Below are positions 28,344-37,607 of a stretch of 64,000 bases of DNA, piece by piece. Source of the DNA: Balamuthia mandrillaris. Lineage: Eukaryota > Discosea > Longamoebia > Balamuthiidae. The DNA lies in assembly GCA_031835245.1 (NCBI GenBank), contig JAVKOQ010000129.1, positions 27,501-91,500 on the forward strand, in the 5' to 3' direction. The translations under genes were made by a program, and so were the position numbers. Position 1 is the first letter of the stretch. Each line of letters starts with the position of its first letter. Under the pieces are notes generated by a model, which was not told the DNA's origin, ran no database searches, and worked only from the letters and a program-made list of their open reading frames with translations.

Positions 28344-31300
28344 TCAAACCTGAGCAGAAAAACTGGAATAAATGCCAAACCAGAAGTTTGGCAGGGCAAA
28401 CACGATATTCTTATAGAAGGAATACAGCAGAAGAAGAGCCATCCTCTTATATGACCAATAGCCATGCACCAGCAACAGCGGCACCAAATACCGGAACTGA
28501 GCGATGGCATAGTCGCTGGCAAGAACGGCTTGTCTGCCTTCTTTTCCACTGATGCCAACACCAATGTTAGCTTCTTGTATCATAGGCACGTCGTTGGCAC
28601 CATCTCCAATCGATAGCGTATTAGCTTTGAGCAACTTGTTCACAAGTTTTACTACAAGCGCCTTTTTGATTTCGTATTTTAATATCGAGAGTTGTGTGGA
28701 GAGAGAGAGAGAGAGAAAGAGAGAGAGTACCTTTTGAAGAGGAGATACACGGCAACAAATGACAACTTTACATTGCATGGCCAACTCCAAGAAACGGGCA
28801 CTGAGAGGGGTAAATCCTTCTGGTTGCAAATATTGTTCCAGAGCAGAACCATCTATGACAATTGCATATTGTCGTGGAGTGCCGTCCAGCTGTTTAAAAC
28901 AAAGAAAGGAGGATGAGGAAATGTTCACATCAAATTCAAGAAGAATTGAAGAAAGAGCGGATGGAGCGCTTACAGAAGTAGAGTCCTCGTCCTCCGATTC
29001 TGAGGAATCTTCATCATCACCAATCTCGTCGTCTTTCTCCGCATCTACAGTAGCCGCAGTACTCAACTCTTGCATTTCGATGGTGCCGTTATTAGTAATA
29101 GGATCCTTAATAGTGGGGAAATATTTGCGTATTTGTTTCTCCACAGCTCGACGAGCGGAGCGTTCGTCGGTGATTGGTACGTTGCCGTCAAAGAATGGCT
29201 GAGAGGAAAAGATGAGCTGCTTCATGGCAGAGTTCAAAAGGTTACAGCTGTAACCAATGTTTATGGCTGTTTCCATCTTGTCTCCCGTCAATACCCACAA
29301 CTTGATACCCATCTATAATTTGAAAGAACGGAAAAGAAGAGTCGGGAAATCAATTGGTAAGAGAGGTGACAGAAAGAACGAAGAAAGGGGAAAGAGGAGG
29401 GAAGAGGGAAAGAAGAAAGAAAGAAGAAAAATAGAAAGAACAGTAATAAATTGGGAAAGGAAAATTGACCTGTAGCAATGTTCTGATGGCATCAGGTACA
29501 CCATCCTGAAGTTTGTCCTCGATGGCAGTAGCGCCCATCAGCACAAGATTTTGTTCTATTTCTTCAGCAACAGCATCCAACTTTTTAATGCAAAGAATTA
29601 GCAAACGCAGTACTGAAGGTCTCAAAAAGTAGAATTTCATACCGCTTCTTCTCTGCCTTGGATTAAAATGGAAGCTTCATAGTAACGCGAGTTCCAGTCT
29701 TCGTATTCGTCGTCACTGATTTCTTTATAAGCTAATCTATTTTTTCAAAGCAAGGAGATGTGTACGTTTTGAGAAATGGTTTTTTTGACGTACTGCAAGC
29801 AATCAAGCAAACAAACAAACAACACAAACCCTAAAGTTCTGAGTCCACTGTCAGCAAAGTTTTTGAGATGTTCCGTTGTTGTCTGGACAAGTTGATCCTG
29901 TCCAGGAGCTAGCCGCTTCACAATGACCGAATCAGCTCCTTTGCAAAAGAGTTTCACTTTGCCTATTTTTTTTAAAAAAATTATTATCAAGTTTACGACC
30001 GCAAAGAGGAAGAGAACATTGAAGAGGGAAAAGACAAGAAAGCAGATACAAACCATCACGCGGATCTCTGAGGATAACACTCATTCGCTTTCGATCGCTG
30101 TTAAACTCCAGCACGTTCAAAAACTCCCATACCTCTTCCTGGCCAAGCACTTCAATGGTAATGGTGCTTTGGCTTCGCTCCTGTTATAAAACAAGTTAGA
30201 AAGAGAGAGGAGGAAGGGGATCAAGAAAAAAGAGCAAACCTTAAGCACGAAGCCTAACTTGGCGGCAGCATCCACAAGTGCTGCTTCATCAGGCGACGAA
30301 GCCTGATATTTTACTATATAAGGGAGAGAAGGAGAGAGAACGTTCAAAATCGTGAGTAATGGAACAACAGCGGAAAACAAAATAACGAAAAACTAACTTG
30401 TGCTCTGCTCTTCTTCACCCAGCTTTTCAATGATGACAGTGTGACAAAGTGCCAACAGCCTGAAGAACTCTTTGGTTTCAGAGCTGATTTGCTGGTCGTC
30501 GTCATCATGCAAAAGGTTCATCAGTTTTGGATCATGAAAGATATATGCCTGTTTCAGGGGAAAAAACGCCGTAGACGAAGAAAGAACAAAAAGTTAGCCA
30601 TTATTGGGAAGAGAGAAGATAACAGAGTAAGAGAAAGTGAAGACAAGTAAATACCTCTTTGCCAACATCAGGTTGTACGAGTTGCTCATCATTTTCATCA
30701 TCAGAATCCATATCTTCAGAAATTTCCGAGTCTTGCTTGCCTTTAGAAACAGGAGGCGTTCCAAAAGATATTCCGCTGATAGAACACTTCATGAAGTCCA
30801 TTTGGTTGGCCGTCAACGTACCCGTCTTGTCCGAGAAGATGTACTCGATCTTTTATTACAACAAGAAAAAATGAATAATGTGATAAGAAAGAGAGAACGA
30901 TCAAAAGAGAGAAGAGTGGAAGATTTAGAGCAAAGAAAGAAAACAATAAAAGAATACCTGTCCTAACTGCTCGCTAAGATTAGAAGTGTTCGCTTTAGCA
31001 GGAGTGTTGCTTTCCTCATGAAACATCTCCATGTCGGAGTTGATCCACCAAACCATCACCAGCTTAACTATCTCCATGTAAACATAGAGCGATATGGGAA
31101 TGATGACGTTTAGCAGAATGAGCCAAGAGGCGAAGGCCTCCAAACCAATCACGGCTCCGCTGCTCTGAATATCTTCCAACCGGAGGTACCAATGATCAAA
31201 GCCAACTTGCACCGACCAAACACCATGAATGAATGCAGCGAGTGCATCCACCGCCAATGCGAACAAGAAGACCTGCAAGAGACAGGCGTTCATCTGTCGC

Positions 31301-32975
31301 TCCAAGGAACTGCGTTTGCTGGGTGGCTTCCTAGCATTCTTCATGATCTTGCTCTCCATTCCAGTGAAGATAGCAACTCCCAATGCCCATTCCGTGTTCC
31401 TCAACGTGCATCCCTATTTGTACGTCAACAAGACAAAAGCGTAAGAGCGAAGAAGAAAGGAAGGAAGGAAGAGAAGAAAACATACACGCCAGAGAGTTTG
31501 GTCGAGTCTCAACGGAATCGATTGAGTTTGGCCAGGAAGATCCACTGCTCCATCAAACTTGTAAAGCTTAGGGTTGGGTGGCTCATAGGTGATCTCCGCT
31601 ATACGTTTTTTGTTTTGTTTGTTTGAGCAATTTTGATTATTAGCACTGTTCAATTCTTTGTTACCATCATCTATTGTTTTGAAGGTCGACTGTACCTCTA
31701 AACTCGGCTAAAACTTGTTCATCCAGAGCAATGGTTGCTGTTTCTTCCAGTGCTTGTCGCACTTTCAAGTTCGTTTCACTATTACATGGTATTAAAAATG
31801 TAAGAAGGAAATACAAAAAGAACAAGAAGGAGAAAAAACGGAAGGACAAACCCGTCAAGATTCGCGGTCTCGACATAAGCCAGACCATCCTCTTGCGAAG
31901 AGGACAACAAGAACAAGTCGGCAGGAATGGTCTCGTTATTGCGGATTATGAGGAGGTCTCCTACTTTCACATCCTTCCAGCCAAGTTCTTGGAATCTGCC
32001 GTCTACAAAAGCTTCTACCTTTTGACTGTTTACTTGTCCGTCGGATATTCTTCGTTTCTTTTTTTTTTTAAAAAAAGTTAGCCATAACAAAGGAAAAGAA
32101 ATAAAAGTAAAACAATCGAATATTAGCAAAAACGAAACGACAAAGACAGGAGACAGAATGAAAGAAATGATAAAAAGAGAGGAGAACGAGAGAGGGAAAC
32201 GTACAATATCTTCATAGGCCTCCTTGATAGCGGTGACTCCCAACACAAAGACCAAGGGTATGATGCTGGAGGCAGGGTTCAAGGGGCTGACGCCAGGGAT
32301 AAGCTGTATGACGGCCACGATAAGGAACCACACGTTGGCCAGCCGGTGGAACTGCTCCCACAGGTTCTTGAAGATGAAGCTCCAAGGGGTGTACTTGGTG
32401 GTGCTGATGCTGTTGTTGGCAAAGCGAAAGGTCTTGTTGTGCACCCTATCGCTGACCTTGATGGTGCGCTGCTGCTTCTTCCGGCTGACCTTCTGCCCGC
32501 CCGGCCCCGCCCTGAGCGCCAGCTCCTCGTCGGACGCCCAGGGCAGGTAGCCCACCAGCCAGTCGGGGCTCCAGCGGGTCAAGGAGGCGAGCACGCTGTC
32601 CTCCCACCAGCGCTTCAGCCGGCCGCGCTGCTGGAGCTTGACGCGCTTGAGCTTCTTGGGCTTCTTCTTGCGGTCCTTCTTGCGCATGGAGAGGGGGCCG
32701 CGGAAGCGCGTGAGGTATTGGGGCAGCCTGTTCTTGCCGCCCTTCTGCTTGGGCGAGGGCAGGGCCTCCATGTCCAGAGCGGCCGTCGTCTCGTCCTCGT
32801 ACGCGTTGCCCATGCTGTTGAGGACGACCACCTTGTTGCTGTTGGGATTGAAGGATTTGGTGGTAGTAGTGGTGGTGGCGTTGGAGGAAAAAGTGGTGTC
32901 TATCTCTTCATCGTCCGTCGTTGTCGTTTCTTCGGCAGCTGAACTGGACGAGTTGGAATCGACGGGGTCCATCAT
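26739..32975 (-). CDS. P4-type ATPase, phospholipid flippase
   Basis: 1,484-residue flippase; 21 exons: 32975-32205, 32057-31852, 31778-31696, 31598-31486, 31413-30958, 30849-30655, 30548-30398, 30313-30240, 30180-30054, 29962-29830, 29736-29643, 29580-29470, 29312-28974, 28889-28731, 28661-28350, 28266-28117, 28052-27856, 27777-27677, 27601-27490, 27383-27199, 27124-26739, all phases closing. It moves phospholipids to the cytosolic leaflet using ATP. Motifs: ANLDGETNLK (actuator, split by an intron), [15 protein letters not shown] (TM4), SDKTGTLT (phospho-Asp, ~residue 550), [46 protein letters not shown], and [19 protein letters not shown]. Ten TM segments are visible. The N-terminus is an unusually long basic extension of about 200 residues; the tail is Ser/Asn-rich and keeps the [12 protein letters not shown] autoregulatory-type motif. 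A CDC50-type partner is expected but not in this window. Confidence 0.95.
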
Positions 32976-32988
32976 TTTTTTGCTTAAC

Positions 32989-33034
<46 letters not shown>

Positions 33035-33688
33035 TCCCTTCCTCCCTAATCTTTCCTTCCTTAACTTTTTTTTCTTGTCTTTTATTTCGTCTTCTTCGTT
33101 TTGATGCTCTTCTTGTTTGAATCAATCAAAAACCAAAAAAAAAAAAAGGACTTGCTACCTCGAACCCCGTCCGTCCTTCCTTTCCTTCCTTCCTCCCTTA
33201 AAAAAAAAAAAGGAACAGGAAGGAGCAACAAGAACTCGGAAGAGAGAGAGAGGAAGCAAGTAGTGTAAGGTGGGTGGGTGGGTGGGTGGAGGCCTGCCTC
33301 TACCTCTTTTTTTTCGTCTCTCTTCGCTTTTCCGTTTGTTTGCTCTATTGTTTCCAAACGCAAAAAAAAAAGGAACCATAAATGCCCCGTTAGGCGCCTT
33401 AATTCACCGAATTCCTGCACGTTTTCTGCTTGTTTTGTGCACTATTTATTGCCATTTTGGTTAATATTACCTTATTTGGACCCCACGAGATGACGACACG
33501 ACAGTTCAAAATTCATAATTGCCGATAATTGCCCGCACAGAACTGAACGATCTTGATCACGTTCGTTTTCCGATTTTTGATAGGATCTTTGAAAAAAAGC
33601 AATTACTGTCGACAAATACCAACAAAAAAAAAAGAGCAGAGTAACAGGATAGAACAAGAACGAAGAGACGCAGAACAGCAGCAGAAAA
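32976..33688. promoter_or_regulatory. Divergent promoter region, flippase and small membrane protein
   Basis: 700 bp between divergent starts. It contains a (CT)n run (32998-33030) in the flippase 5' UTR, a (GGGT)n run at 33270-33287, and the 14-mer ATTACTGTCGACAA at 33602-33615, which also occurs upstream of the minus-strand kinase. No gene seen. Confidence 0.4.
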
Positions 33689-34036
33689 ATGGGGATATCC
33701 TGTGGCGAGTTCAAGAAGCAGCGCGTCCGCACTCTTTCTTGCTGCGCCTTCTTCATCATTTGCGGCATAGTGAACCTGTGCTTGCCCCTCTCCAGCTCCA
33801 TCCCCAGGGAATACACCACGGCGCTGTTGACCCTCGGCCTCATTCTGCTGATCTTCGGCATCATCCTGTTCTTCTTCGACGACGGCCTCGTGAAGAGCTG
33901 CTACCGGTTCTTCTGCAAGAAGGGCTTCAAGCTCAGCAAGCAGGTCATCACCAGGAACGAGTCCTCCCGGCGGATGGACTATGAGCTCTGGCAAGCAGAG
34001 ATAGAGGGCCTCGAGCAAGACGAATACATTGAATGA
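33689..34036 (+). CDS. Small two-TM protein, family unknown
   Basis: Single-exon, 115-residue protein not recognised. MGISCGEFKKQ resembles an N-myristoylation plus palmitoylation site (Gly2, Cys5). Two hydrophobic helices follow (LSCCAFFIICGIVNLCLPL and YTTALLTLGLILLIFGIILF) as a hairpin, then a basic, Cys-containing segment (SCYRFFCKKGFKLSKQ) and an acidic tail ending QDEYIE. The codon pattern is GC-rich and clean, with no intron. Likely an integral membrane protein; function unknown. Confidence 0.75.
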   Translation: MGISCGEFKKQRVRTLSCCAFFIICGIVNLCLPLSSSIPREYTTALLTLGLILLIFGIILFFFDDGLVKSCYRFFCKKGFKLSKQVITRNESSRRMDYELWQAEIEGLEQDEYIE

Positions 34037-35251
34037 GCCATGTATTATTATTCATTTTTTATATTATATTTTTTTTTTTGTTCTGGTGCTCGCGCCTCTG
34101 AAAAGCGAAACTAATCGCTTGCCTCATCACTCCATTTCTTCATCCATTTTTTTTCGGTGGCCTCACTTTTGTTCTCCTTTTTCATTTTCTTTTTTCTTTT
34201 TCATCATTTTGCGGGTTGAGCAAGTGTGTCCCAAGGGATGTTTTTCACCGCTTCCGTTGACCTGGTACACTTCATCTTCTCTCCTTTTCATCTCTATTTC
34301 TTTGGCTCCATCCCTCTATCCTTCGTTTTTTTTTTTGTCTTATATCCATTTTTTTTGTTGCGTTGCACTGCAAACAGGAATCCTGTCAACTCTGCTCCTC
34401 ATGAAGCTCATGTTGAATCCTGTTTTGCTTCTGAGAAAACATTCGGCATGGTGGCAAGGGAGGAGTCTCCTTTCCTCTCTTGTTTCCGTTTGTTTGTTTG
34501 TTTTTGTGCCTGTTTGCTGTAACGGTCTTTCACCGTCAGCGCCAACAAACGCAGGGAAGCAAACTACCTGCATGATGCACTAGGCATCTGGCTTGCTGTT
34601 CATGAGATGTAGTGGGGTCTCCGCTTCTTGAAGTCGTTGGTGAGCAATGAGAACAAAGTGACTAACCAACAGCTTTGCCTTGATCGCTTGAGCTGATAAA
34701 AAGTTCCGTTGGTTGGCTTTGTCGAGCGTTGGTGGTTTACTTCGATCAGAAGAACCACAATAGAAGAAGAAGATGAAGAAGAACAATTCCCCCACCCCTC
34801 CTTGCATCAACGGCCTTTTTGCTTCTTTTAATCGACGTACTGCTTCTTTCTCTTCCTTCTTTTCTTCTTCTTTTTCTTCTTGTTCTTGTTCTTGTTGTTG
34901 TTGTTGTTCTTGTTCTTGTTCTTGTTCTTGTTCTTGTTCTTGTTCTTGTTCTTGTTCTTGTTCTTGTTCTTCTTCTTGTTCTTGTTCTTGTTCTTGTTCT
35001 TGTTCTTGTTCTTGTTCTTGTTCTTGTTCTGTTCTTGTTCTTGTTCTTGTTCTTGTTCTTGTTCTTGTTCTTGTTCTTGTTCTTGTTCTTGTTCTTGTTC
35101 TTGTTCTTGTTCTTGTTCTTGTTCTTGTTGCACTGCCTGGGCGATGGCTCGGAGCATATCCCCTTCAATCAAGATTGGGTGGCCCCAGGGTTTGCTATGA
35201 AGAAGTTCTCCTAACAGGAAAGAAGTCTCGCCATTATTATCATTTATTGGG
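34037..35251. other. Intergenic region with hexanucleotide repeat
   Basis: 34037-34850 is T-rich with no recognisable gene. 34855-35130 is the TTCTTG repeat (listed separately). 35130-35250 is the region read either as 3' UTR of the Cys-rich gene or as a continuation of its current frame. Confidence 0.4.
34855..35131. repeat. (TTCTTG)n hexanucleotide tract
   Basis: About 40 TTCTTG units with rare breaks (GTTG near 34890, a TTCTTC at ~34970, a lost base near 35030). On the minus strand it reads CAAGAA and stays open in several frames, giving Gln-Glu or Asn-Lys dipeptides. It adjoins the 3' end of the Cys-rich secreted gene. Confidence 0.93.
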
Positions 35252-35997
35252 TCAAACCAAGAGGTATGGGCTGAATGAGAGCCTTGAAGCAGATGATGGG
35301 TAAAAGTTGAAGGCAGCATCCAGGCAAAAGGCCTCGTCTCCTTTGCAATCATTTGTGCACTGGTCGATGTCCTCTTGGGTAAAACGGTCCGCACAACACA
35401 CACAAAGTATGCAGGCCAGCAGCTGCACCGATCACCACGGCTAGCACACGTGTTGAACTCGTGGTGGCACTGTTCTGTTATCCAAAGGCAGGAGCAAGTT
35501 TGGTCGTATTCAGCCGCAGCGCAGATAGCGTTGCAAGTGGCCCTGTCACCGCTGTTTTTGTTTGGGTCGCAACCGACCGCGGCGTAACAGGTACCATATT
35601 GAATCCAGCAGTCACACTGAGCGCCAAAGTCGTAGGGGTCATTATGGCCGGTTGTGTAGGTGCAGTTGGTGAGGTCATTGCGACAGTGGTCGGCTCTGTC
35701 ACGACAGAATAAACGGTCAATACTGTCGTTGTCGGAGTCACCGTCATTATTGCAAAAGTTTGGTAGTTCATCAATGTTACACCCGCCAGCACACTCAGCG
35801 TATTGGGTCCAGCAGCTGCATTCATCGACAGGGTAGGTGGCTTCGGCGAAGCAACTGTTGCGGTCACTTGTGCACTCGCGGAGCAGGTCATCGCAGTCAT
35901 AGTATGTAGTTTCAGCATCCTGGCGACGAGCACCAGCTGAAGCCAGCGGGCACAAACAGGCGGCCAGCAAAGTCACAGCGGCGAGGAAGAGTTTCAT
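35252..35997 (-). CDS. Secreted Cys-rich repeat protein with probable frameshift
   Basis: Starts MKLFLAAVTLLAACLCPLAS, a clear signal peptide, so the protein is probably secreted. Three Cys-rich units follow, each with C-x-CW-x2-Y plus further Cys (CSCWTQYAEC, CDCWIQYGTC, CSCWPAYFVC). The current frame loses its Cys pattern right after the third unit, at a (GT)n run near 35395-35403, and runs on into the TTCTTG repeat (stop at 34828). Reading two bases off restores the Cys pattern (DIDQCTNDC, DEAFC) to a stop at 35252-35254. This fits a two-base slip in the GT run, from sequencing error or true mutation. The disulfide-rich family is not recognised. A longer upstream frame to 36120 lacks a better start. 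Confidence 0.65.
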
Positions 35998-36567
35998 GTT
36001 TCCTGTTGTGGTTTTGTTTCTGAATTGGCAATAAAAAAATGAGAGAAGTTTTTGGGGTTTAAACAGCATCTGCGTATAAAGATAAAATGCAATATATCCC
36101 CAATTCAACAACAACAACAAAAGTTTGGAGAAGTCTCATCACGTGCTTCTTTTTCGTTTGCATAATGAATGAAAGCGGAGGTCACGTGCGCATATTCACA
36201 GTTCAACTTTAGTGCGTGCACACATGATAAAAATTCTATCCTTTGGTGTTCTTTTTTTTTGTTTCCAGTGGACTGCCAGGTTGCCAATTGGCTGGAGGTC
36301 ATGAGCAAAGCTACGAAAAAGGGGCTGAAAGATATGAGAGTAGTCGGCCGACAAAATGCAAAAGAAGGTGAGCAACAAGAAATAATGGCAGAAACTCCAA
36401 GCTGGAGTTCTTGATGAGCGGGATGATAACGGTGGAGAACGCGACCATCCACAGCACACTGTGTACCTCCAAGAAGAGCTAGAAACACCTACTCTTCCTC
36501 TTTACCAAGAAGAGCCTTACCCTTATCTGAGTTGATAACGTGCTCGTGAGTATTCGCCTCCCACCCC
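35998..36567. other. Intergenic region, possible gene fragment
   Basis: Upstream of the secreted Cys-rich gene. On the minus strand, 36350-36480 has a hydrophobic stretch (HSVLWMVAFSTVIIPLIKN), but with no start, splice context or family match it may be chance or a relic. Otherwise nothing seen. Confidence 0.3.
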
Positions 36568-37096
36568 CTACCCTAGCTGATATGCCACAGCTCTGTCGAG
36601 AGATACTCCTTGCAGATCCTTTGCCGACGACCATTTCTTCTTTTTGGTTTCATTAGAACCGAAAAGCGGCCACAGAGGCAGCACCAGAGGGCAGATGAGG
36701 CTGGTGCTGCCAGCGTAGACAACGTCACCTTCATCGTATCCATCGTAGGCCACATCGCCGCCATCGTAGACCACGTTGCCTCCATCATTCCGAACCTCAC
36801 CTCCATCATAGGTCACCACTTTGCCGTCATAGCGGACATCACCTCAGTCGTAAACTACGACATCGCCATCGTAACGCACATCATCACCGTCATAAACAAC
36901 GTGCCTCCATTATAACGAATGTCATCTCCATCGTAGCGGGTGTCATCCCCTTCATAACGAATCTCACCCCATTGTAACGCATATCACCACCGTCGTAGCT
37001 GGTGTGTCTCCTGCTCCATGGATACCTTTTCGGCATGGGCGATGCTCTGTCTCCTTTCATGGCTGGAGCATGGCGTTCTTTCTCCCTTCTCTCCAT
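36568..37096 (-). pseudogene. Decayed heptapeptide-repeat gene relic
   Basis: On the minus strand an ATG at 37096 opens a basic leader (MERREKERHAPAMKG), followed by about 13 copies of a 21-bp unit coding for YDGGDVR-like heptapeptides, then a hydrophobic stretch (SLICPLVLPLWPLFG) and a stop at 36568. At least two units are 20 bp instead of 21 and one carries TGA, so no frame runs through. The array is recognisable at DNA level from 36711 to 37010. It could be a pseudogene or an untranslated minisatellite; the intact-looking flanks favour a pseudogene. Confidence 0.45.
36711..37010. repeat. 21-bp minisatellite, ~13-14 copies
   Basis: Plus-strand unit close to CCATCGTAGCGCACATCACCT. Copies are diverged and two lack one base. 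It lies within the pseudogene described above. Confidence 0.75.
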
Positions 37097-37607
37097 TATA
37101 GGGCTGCGTCTGACGTGAGCCAAGACATGAGCGCGGACAAGAGATAGAAAGACGTCAGCAGAGAGGAGCGAGGACAAGAGATAGCAAGGCTGGACAGGAG
37201 ATTCCGCCGAGAAATTTGACAGGCACGTGGAGGATAGCAGGGAGAAAATCGGCAGAAAATTTAATTTTCTGATAGGAAGAAATAAACGACAAGCCCACGA
37301 GGAGAGGACGGGCCACACCGCACGCCGCGCAGCGGTCAACCGCCAAAGCGCACAGCCATGGCAGGGGGGGTTCAACCTTTCCTCCGTCGTGCTCCATTTT
37401 TTCTGTCTTTTTTACACCGCCTCTCTCTTCTGTTTTTTATTTATTGCAGAGCAGCTCTCACATTTTTCAAAACGGTCTTAACGTTTCTTTAAAGTTCTTT
37501 TCTCTTCTTCTTCTTCTCCTCCATAACACGGACAAACGTTCTCCTCACCCTAAAACGACAAAGCAAGCATAGAGAGAGAGAGCGAGAGAGAGAGAGAGAG
37601 AGAGAAA
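37097..37607. other. Upstream region of the helical repeat gene
   Basis: Divergent spacer. It includes two imperfect copies of a GAGGACAAGAGATAG-like motif (about 37130-37185) and a (GA)n run at 37570-37604 ending just before the ATG at 37608. No gene seen. Confidence 0.35.

Noticed and set aside
33270..33287. GGGT repeat as telomere seed
   Set aside because: Only about four units within an intergenic region; not a telomere.
34828..35250. QEQEQE/NKNKNK C-terminal extension of the Cys-rich protein as a real domain
   Set aside because: It depends on the current frame through a GT run and reads purely from the TTCTTG repeat; the Cys-rich frame stops before it. Kept as an alternative in the findings only.
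36169..36414. 81-codon plus-strand frame after a splice-like TTTCCAG
   Set aside because: No family, no matching upstream exon and no clear donor; probably chance.
36711..37010. CRISPR-like array
   Set aside because: Units are head-to-tail 21-mers without spacers; they encode a degenerate heptapeptide, so this is a minisatellite.
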